NCBI RefSeq assembly: GCF_003287405.1
Contig: NZ_PRLD01000015.1
Span: forward strand, 1 to 46,899
DNA length: 46,899 bases
Origin: Faecalibacterium prausnitzii
GTDB lineage: Bacteria; Bacillota; Clostridia; Oscillospirales; Ruminococcaceae
Direction of reading: 5' to 3'
In this document: positions 41,605 through 46,899 of the stretch, piece after piece
Layout: the number at the start of each line of letters is the position of its first letter
Position numbering within the stretch: position 1 is the stretch's first letter
The notes under the pieces: model-generated
What the model saw: only the letters and a program-made list of their open reading frames with translations
Database searches by the model: none
Told to the model about the DNA's origin: nothing
Position numbers and translations under genes: made by a program

Positions 41605-41859
41605 ATGGGCTTTAATTATGGTTTGGAAAAGAAAAACTTTGACCGTCAGTGGGTTATCATGCGCAAGCAGTATGAGGACGCTGGCATGAGCATTGAAGTG
41701 ATTCAGGCAATGTATGAGTATGACTGGTCTGTTTTCAATGCTGCACGTTCTTACCAGAACCACACACAGGAAATCGCTGCCCCGTCCTTTGAGCAGGGCG
41801 GAGAATCCTACTCGTCCCTTATGAACAAGTATCAAGAAGCTATTCCCGAAACAACTTGA
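41605..41859 (+). CDS. Small conserved mobile-element protein
   Basis: An 84-residue protein starting MGFNYGLEKKNFDRQWVIMRKQYEDAGMSIE and containing MYEYDWSVFNAAR. From memory this pattern (short acidic/basic helix, 'AGMs.e.I..MYeyD...F') recurs in small proteins beside recombinases in clostridial conjugative elements; their function is unknown. AGAGGT lies five bases ahead of the ATG. It is followed by a strong ribosome binding site for the truncated integrase tail. Confidence 0.55.
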   Translation: MGFNYGLEKKNFDRQWVIMRKQYEDAGMSIEVIQAMYEYDWSVFNAARSYQNHTQEIAAPSFEQGGESYSSLMNKYQEAIPETT

Positions 41860-41877
41860 CATCAGGAAGGAGGCAAT

Positions 41878-42021
41878 ATGCAGGCATTGGGCGTGGATAT
41901 TCAGACCATCCAGAGCATCGTAGGCCATGCCGATACCGAAATGACTGAGCATTATCTCCATGTTCAGGAATCCATTCGGCAGAGTGCGATCCAGTTGTTC
42001 AGCGAGGCGTTTTCGGCCTGA
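41878..42021 (+). pseudogene. Tyrosine recombinase (integrase) C-terminal fragment
   Basis: The 47-codon frame MQALGVDIQTIQSIVGHADTEMTEHYLHV... is the extreme C-terminus of a phage-type integrase, with the conserved GHAD histidine and the tyrosine nucleophile in TEHYLHV. The rest of the catalytic domain is absent. A very strong AGGAAGGAGG precedes the ATG, which probably belonged to another gene now joined to this tail. No other part of an integrase lies nearby. Confidence 0.75.
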
Positions 42022-42162
42022 AAATTGGACGGAACGGCACGAATTATCGTGAGCCATCTTTTCAAAGCGTTGGCATCAACGCTGGCTCGCATATCGCAGC
42101 AGATGCTGTTGCGTCCAGAAAAGCCCACTTGCCCCTGCGATCGACCAGATAAAATCGCCCGC

Positions 42163-42186
42163 ATTGTGGTCAAAATTGTGGTCAAA
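42163..42186. repeat. Two tandem 12-bp repeats beside the tRNA-Pro remnant
   Basis: ATTGTGGTCAAA occurs twice head to tail (42163-42174, 42175-42186), 66 bases from the tRNA 3' end. Integrase arm-binding sites often look like this, but the repeats could simply be coding sequence. Confidence 0.45.
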
Positions 42187-42210
42187 ACCAAATAAGGCCA
42201 GCCTATAAGC

Positions 42211-42250
42211 AAAAAAATCCAACGATTTCTAACGTGAAATCGTTGGATTT
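42211..42250 (-). terminator. Terminator downstream of the tRNA-Pro remnant
   Basis: AAATCCAACGATTT (42215-42228) and AAATCGTTGGATTT (42237-42250) form a perfect 14-bp stem. On the minus strand it follows the tRNA CCA by two bases and is followed by a T tract. Confidence 0.85.
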
Positions 42251-42252
42251 TA

Positions 42253-42302
42253 TGGTCCGAGTGGCGAGAATCGAACTCACGGCCTCTTGATTCCCATTCA
42301 AG
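42253..42302 (-). pseudogene. 3' half of tRNA-Pro (GGG), probable attachment-site remnant
   Basis: On the minus strand 50 bases correspond to tRNA positions 27-76: anticodon stem CTTGA/TCAAG with loop ATGGGAA (anticodon GGG), a T arm with TTCGATT, acceptor 3' strand CTCGGA and encoded CCA. The D arm and 5' acceptor strand are missing; instead the large methylase/helicase frame begins. Integrases commonly recombine within tRNA anticodon regions. Confidence 0.8.
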
Positions 42303-42307
42303 TTAAT

Positions 42308-45300
42308 GTGGATTTGGTGGGATACCAAGTGGACCGGTATCTGGGTGAAGTGCTGATCGACGAGCGGCAGTACGAAAGTCTGGAAGATCTGACCGAAACT
42401 GAACTGGAAGCTCTGGATTTCTCGGAATTGGTCAGTGTCACGGATGAAGAACTGGAACACTACCACAGCAAGGCGGAGGAACGCCCGGCATTGCTGCCGC
42501 TGGATGCCGCCACCGAGTACAATGCCTTGAAGGAGCAGCACCCGGATGCGCTGGTGGGCTTTGAGCAGAACGGACAGTTTGAGTTTTACGCAGATGACGC
42601 GCAAAAAGTCAGTGAACTTCTGGGCGGCAAACTTCTGGAAAAAGAAACAGCACTGGGCACCGTCCCGGTCATCGGCTTTCCCCGCGACCAGTGGGCGCAC
42701 CGTGCCAAGCAGCTGTGGCAGTGCGGCGAGAACGTCTATCTTGCCGGGCTAAATGAGGACGGCACTCATCACCAGACGAAGTATCTGCGCCGGGAAGATT
42801 ATCTGCCGCTGGGAGCCACCGTCCACATGGAGGGGCGAGCCTTCCGGGTGGATAACGTCAACTTCGATAAGGACAGCGTGACCCTGCAGGATGTGGCACT
42901 GGCAGAAATGCGGATGCCGATTTTCCGGGAAGAACCACTGGCGGTTGTCCGGGAATTGTACGAACAGGAACAGGACGAGCCGCAACTCTCTGACGGGGAA
43001 CTGGATGCGTTGCCTATCTCTGCCGTGGTGGATGGAAAAGTTCAGACTTTCCCGGATGCTGCTGCCTTGGATAAAGCCCTGAATGCTGAACCTGCGCCGG
43101 AACCTGCCGGGAACTTCCACATCACGGACGACCATCTGGGCGAGGGCGGCGCAAAACAGAAATATGCCCGGAACATTGAAGCCATCCGCACCTTGTTCAA
43201 GCTGGAACAGGAGCATCGTGGTGCCACCGCCGAGGAGCAGCAGGTGCTTTCGCAATATGTGGGCTGGGGCGGTCTGGCAGATGCCTTTGACCCCGGCAAG
43301 GACAGTTGGGCAAAGGAACACGCCGAACTGAAAGGACTGCTTTCCGAGGACGAATACGCCGCTGCCCGTTCCAGCACCCTGAACGCCCACTACACCTCCC
43401 CGGTGGTGATTCGCTCTATTTATGATGCGGTCGAGAAGATGGGCTTCCAGTCTGGCAACATTTTGGAGCCGTCCATGGGCGTGGGCAACTTTTTTGGTAT
43501 GTTACCAGATTCTATGCAGAACAGCCGACTGTACGGCGTGGAACTGGACAGCATCACCGGGCGTATTGCGAAAAAACTGTACCCGCAGGCTGACATTACC
43601 GTAGCCGGTTTTGAGACCACCGACCGACGTGATTTCTACGATTTAGCGGTGGGCAATGTTCCCTTTGGTCAGTACAAGGTCAACGATAAGGCGTACAACA
43701 AGCTGGGATTTAGTATCCACAATTATTTCTTTGCGAAAGCCATCGACCAAGTGCGACCGGGCGGCGTGGTGGCGTTCGTCACCAGCCGCTACACCATGGA
43801 CAGCAAGGACAGCACCGCCCGCAAGCACATGGCAGAACGTGCCGATCTACTGGGGGCTATCCGTCTGCCGAATAATGCGTTCCGTGCCAACGCTGGCACA
43901 GATGTTGTCAGTGATATTATCTTTTTGCAGAAGCGTGACCGCCCCATCGACCATGAGCCGGACTGGGTGCAGCTTGGAAAAACGGAAGACGGCTTTGCCA
44001 TCAACCAGTATTTTGTAGACCACCCGGAGATGGTGCTGGGCGAGATGACCACCGAAAGCACCCAGTACGGACGAGAGGAATTGACCGTTGCGCCCCTTGA
44101 GGGCACAAACCTTGCAGACCAGCTTGCCGAGGCGGTGAAGCACATCGAGGGGCAGTACACCGCCGCCGAGGTGGACGCTCCCGACATTGCCGAGGAAGAA
44201 GCCACCCGGCGCACCCTGCCTGCCGACCCGGAGGTCAAGAACTTCTCCTACACCGTGGTGGACAGTGAAGTGTTCTACCGGGAAAATTCCGTGATGACGC
44301 AGGTAGAACTGTCCGACACCGCCAAGGGGCGCGTCACCGGCATGGTGGAGCTGCGGCAGATCGTCAACGACCTGATTCAGCAGCAGTTGGAGGATTACCC
44401 CGATGCCGATATTAAGGCGACACAGGCAAAGTTGAACACCGCCTACGATGCCTTTACCGCAAAGTACGGTCTGCTGAATGACCGGAAAAACGGCAGGCTG
44501 TTTGAAGATGACAGCTCCTACTACCTGCTTTGCTCTCTGGAAAATCTGGATGAACAGGGACAGCTGAAATCAAAGGCAGACATGTTCACTCAGCGCACCA
44601 TTCGCCCGGAGCGCACCGTCACCAGCGTGGATACGCCAAGTGAAGCGTTGGCGGTGTCTATTGGTGAGCATGGCAAAGTGGACTTGCCCTATATGGCAGA
44701 ACTGCTGGGCACTCCCGGTGAGTACGGGCGCATTACCACCGAACTTTCCGGTGTGATCTTCAAAGACCCTGCCGCCGACCCCACCGACCCGGAAGCAGGC
44801 TGGCAGATGGCAGACGAGTACCTGTCCGGCGATGTCCGGGCAAAGCTGCGGATGGCACAGTTCGCCGCTGAGACAAACCCGGAGTTTGCCGTCAATGTTA
44901 CAGCATTGGAAAAGGCGCAGCCCAGAGAACTGGAAGCATCTGAAATTGATGTATGGCTGGGTGCTACTTGGCTGGACCCGGACATTATCCAGAAGTTTAT
45001 GACCGAGACGTTCCAGATTCCCTACTATCTGCGCCATGCAGTCAAGGTGAGATATTCTCCTTATACCGCAGAATGGCGTGTGGAGGGCAAGACTGCCACC
45101 GGCAGAGGGGATATTATCTCCTCCGAAACCTACGGCACCAGCCGTGCCAATGCCTATAAGATTCTGGAGGAGACCCTGAACCTGAAAGATGTCCGCATCT
45201 ACGACACCATCGAGGATGCCGAGGGCAAGCCGAAACGTGTGCTGAACAAGCGGGAGACCATGCTGGCGCAGCAGAAGCAACAGGTCATCAAGGATGCTTT

Positions 45301-46899
45301 CGCCAACTGGGTCTGGCAAGACCCCCAGCGGCGCATTGCGCTGGTGAAACAGTACAATGAGTTGTTCAACAGCACCAGACCCCGTGAGTATGACGGTTCC
45401 CACATTCACTTTGTTGGCATGAACCCGGAAATCACCCTCCGGGAGCACCAACGCAACGCCATCGCTCATGTGCTTTATGGCGGTAATACGCTGCTTGCAC
45501 ACGAAGTTGGTGCCGGAAAAACTTACGAAATGGCGGCATCAGCTATGGAAGCAAAGCGGCTGGGGCTGTGCCAGAAAAGCCTTTTTGTCGTGCCCAATCA
45601 CCTGACAGAGCAATGGGCATCGGAGTTTTTGAACCTCTACCCTAACGCCAAACTTTTGGTGGCACGGCGCAAGGACTTTGAGACCGCCAACCGCAAAAAA
45701 TTCTGCGCCCGCATCGCCACCGGCGACTACGATGCGGTCATCATCGGGCACAGTCAGTTTGAGCGCATTCCGCTGTCCTTTGAGCGGCAGGAGCGTATCA
45801 TTCAGGAGCAAATTTATGAAACGCTTGCCGCCATCAATGAGCTGAAAGTCCACGCAGGCGAGAATTTCTCCATCAAGCAGATGGAAAAGACCCGGAAAAC
45901 GCTGGAAACCAAGCTGGAAAAACTGCGCTCCGATGAGCGAAAGGATGATGTAGTTACCTTCGAGCAGTTGGGCGTTGACCGCCTGTTTGTGGACGAGTCA
46001 CATGCGTTCAAAAATTTGTTCCTCACGACAAAAATGCGTAATGTCGCAGGATTATCCACCAGCGAAGCCCAGAAATCCAGCGATATGTTCGGCAAGTGTC
46101 GCTATCTGGATGAGATCACCGGCGGGCGGGGCGTGGTGTTCGCCACGGGCACGCCCGTGAGCAATTCCATGACCGAGTTGTACACGGTCATGCGGTACTT
46201 GCAATACAGCACCTTGCAGCAGAAAAAGCTGACCCACTTCGACTGCTGGGCATCCACCTTTGGCGAGACCACCACCGCCATCGAGCTTGCACCGGAAGGT
46301 ACAGGCTATCGGGCGAGAACGAGATTTGCCAAGTTCTTCAACCTCCCGGAATTGATGTCCATGTTCAAGGAGGTTGCGGACATTAAAACCTCTGACCAGC
46401 TTCATTTGCCGGTTCCCGAAGCGAAGTTTGAAACAGTGGTGGCAAAGCCGTCCGAAATTCAAAAGGAAATGGTGCAGGAACTGAGCAAACGTGCCGCAGA
46501 TATCCACTCCGGCATCGTGGATGCGTCCGTGGACAATATGCTTTGCGTCACCAACGATGGGCGTAAGATCGGCTTGGATGTTCGCCTGATGAACCCCATG
46601 CTGCCGGACGACCCCAACAGCAAGCTGAACGTATGCGTTCAGAACGTGCTGAAGATCTGGGAGGAAGGCAAAGACCAGAAGTTGACCCAGCTTTTATTCT
46701 GCGACCTCTCGACACCGAAAAACGATGGCAATTTCAACGTCTACGATGACATTCGCAAAAAGCTGGTTGCTGCCGGTGTGCCGGAAAACGAAATCGAGTT
46801 TATCCACAACGCCGACACCGAAGCGAAAAAGGCGGCATTGTTCTCCAAAGTGCGCTCTGGCGATGTGCGAGTTTTGCTCGGAAGCACTGCAAAAATGGG
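42308..46899 (+). CDS. N-terminally and window-truncated DNA methylase/SNF2-like helicase fusion of a conjugative element
   Basis: An uninterrupted frame of 1,530 codons runs to the window end, without a stop. GTG 42308 is only the first possible start after the tRNA break; no binding site precedes it, so the true N-terminus is probably lost. Residues about 270-560 hold an N6-adenine-type methyltransferase: SAM motif ILEPSMGVGNFFG (about 385) and an NPPY-type NVPFG (about 449). After a helical linker comes a SNF2-like helicase: Walker A HEVGAGKTYEMA (about 1063), Walker B LFVDESHAF (about 1228) and FATGTPVSNS. Similar 2,000-3,000-residue proteins in conjugative elements and the phage P1 DarB type are linked with anti-restriction. 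The exact role here is inferred. Confidence 0.85.
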   Translation, partial: MDLVGYQVDRYLGEVLIDERQYESLEDLTETELEALDFSELVSVTDEELEHYHSKAEERPALLPLDAATEYNALKEQHPDALVGFEQNGQFEFYADDAQKVSELLGGKLLEKETALGTVPVIGFPRDQWAHRAKQLWQCGENVYLAGLNEDGTHHQTKYLRREDYLPLGATVHMEGRAFRVDNVNFDKDSVTLQDVALAEMRMPIFREEPLAVVRELYEQEQDEPQLSDGELDALPISAVVDGKVQTFPDAAALDKALNAEPAPEPAGNFHITDDHLGEGGAKQKYARNIEAIRTLFKLEQEHRGATAEEQQVLSQYVGWGGLADAFDPGKDSWAKEHAELKGLLSEDEYAAARSSTLNAHYTSPVVIRSIYDAVEKMGFQSGNILEPSMGVGNFFGMLPDSMQNSRLYGVELDSITGRIAKKLYPQADITVAGFETTDRRDFYDLAVGNVPFGQYKVNDKAYNKLGFSIHNYFFAKAIDQVRPGGVVAFVTSRYTMDSKDSTARKHMAERADLLGAIRLPNNAFRANAGTDVVSDIIFLQKRDRPIDHEPDWVQLGKTEDGFAINQYFVDHPEMVLGEMTTESTQYGREELTVAPLEGTNLADQLAEAVKHIEGQYTAAEVDAPDIAEEEATRRTLPADPEVKNFSYTVVDSEVFYRENSVMTQVELSDTAKGRVTGMVELRQIVNDLIQQQLEDYPDADIKATQAKLNTAYDAFTAKYGLLNDRKNGRLFEDDSSYYLLCSLENLDEQGQLKSKADMFTQRTIRPERTVTSVDTPSEALAVSIGEHGKVDLPYMAELLGTPGEYGRITTELSGVIFKDPAADPTDPEAGWQMADEYLSGDVRAKLRMAQFAAETNPEFAVNVTALEKAQPRELEASEIDVWLGATWLDPDIIQKFMTETFQIPYYLRHAVKVRYSPYTAEWRVEGKTATGRGDIISSETYGTSRANAYKILEETLNLKDVRIYDTIEDAEGKPKRVLNKRETMLAQQKQQVIKDAFANWVWQDPQRRIALVKQYNELFNSTRPREYDGSHIHFVGMNPEITLREHQRNAIAHVLYGGNTLLAHEVGAGKTYEMAASAMEAKRLGLCQKSLFVVPNHLTEQWASEFLNLYPNAKLLVARRKDFETANRKKFCARIATGDYDAVIIGHSQFERIPLSFERQERIIQEQIYETLAAINELKVHAGENFSIKQMEKTRKTLETKLEKLRSDERKDDVVTFEQLGVDRLFVDESHAFKNLFLTTKMRNVAGLSTSEAQKSSDMFGKCRYLDEITGGRGVVFATGTPVSNSMTELYTVMRYLQYSTLQQKKLTHFDCWASTFGETTTAIELAPEGTGYRARTRFAKFFNLPELMSMFKEVADIKTSDQLHLPVPEAKFETVVAKPSEIQKEMVQELSKRAADIHSGIVDASVDNMLCVTNDGRKIGLDVRLMNPMLPDDPNSKLNVCVQNVLKIWEEGKDQKLTQLLFCDLSTPKNDGNFNVYDDIRKKLVAAGVPENEIEFIHNADTEAKKAALFSKVRSGDVRVLLGSTAKM

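Noticed and set aside
42022-42196. In-frame extension of the integrase fragment beyond its TGA, ending in VVKIVVKTK
   Set aside because: The frame continues after the stop, but the extension shows no known domain and lies where integrase genes normally end; read-through was not assumed.

Overview
The window looks like chromosome of a Faecalibacterium-type Oscillospiraceae/Ruminococcaceae bacterium (low-GC-phylum lineage with GC-rich, codon-biased DNA). The evidence is the Clostridia-style order mazG-hup-rqcP-yabP-yabQ-divIC-yabR, the relA-dtd-MBL-hemZ string, a glmS ribozyme, consensus sigma-A promoters with 17-bp spacers, and strong Shine-Dalgarno sites. The genus assignment is an inference from overall resemblance; no database search was possible.

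Layout. Bases 1-2369 are the end of a mobile element: the 3' end of a ParB/DUF6551-like gene, a TnpW-like small protein, a possible 31-aa peptide, and a large serine recombinase whose ribosome binding site lies in a hairpin. At 2508-2801 is a damaged tRNA operon read leftward: a consensus promoter, a broken tRNA-Ala 5' fragment and an intact tRNA-Ala(GGC). Then come a beta-CASP nuclease (left), bipA/typA (right) and tRNA-Asn. At 6927-12930 is a rightward secretion locus: a promoter, a leader with a terminator/anti-terminator-like arrangement, a C39-peptidase ABC exporter, a GyrI-like protein, an HlyD-type adaptor and a membrane-anchored Ig-like (BIG2) surface protein.

From 12946 to 38765 everything is leftward housekeeping DNA. 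It comprises a DUF5685 gene, a membrane protein and ribozyme-controlled glmS; a THUMP RNA methyltransferase; the mazG...yabR block, which includes two genes of the sporulation families yabP and yabQ; a zinc-ribbon protein; and a tightly packed run of eleven genes. That run is ispDF, cdaA, cdaR, an FAD protein, an xpaC-like gene, recJ, relA, dtd, an MBL hydrolase, hemZ and a nucleoside kinase. It appears to start at one promoter near 36295 and would place c-di-AMP synthesis and (p)ppGpp metabolism in one transcript. A phosphosugar mutase (pgm) and a small DUF6514-like protein precede it.

At 38792 a consensus promoter drives comM rightward, followed by a GNAT acetyltransferase. Bases 41098-42302 are a graveyard of mobile-element remnants: a GNAT tail, a frameshifted serine-recombinase piece, a small conserved mobile-element protein, a tyrosine-integrase tail, tandem repeats and a tRNA-Pro(GGG) 3' half. 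The break in that tRNA abuts a very large open frame running off the window (42308-46899). It encodes a fused DNA methyltransferase and SNF2-like helicase of the kind carried by conjugative elements, and its N-terminus is missing.
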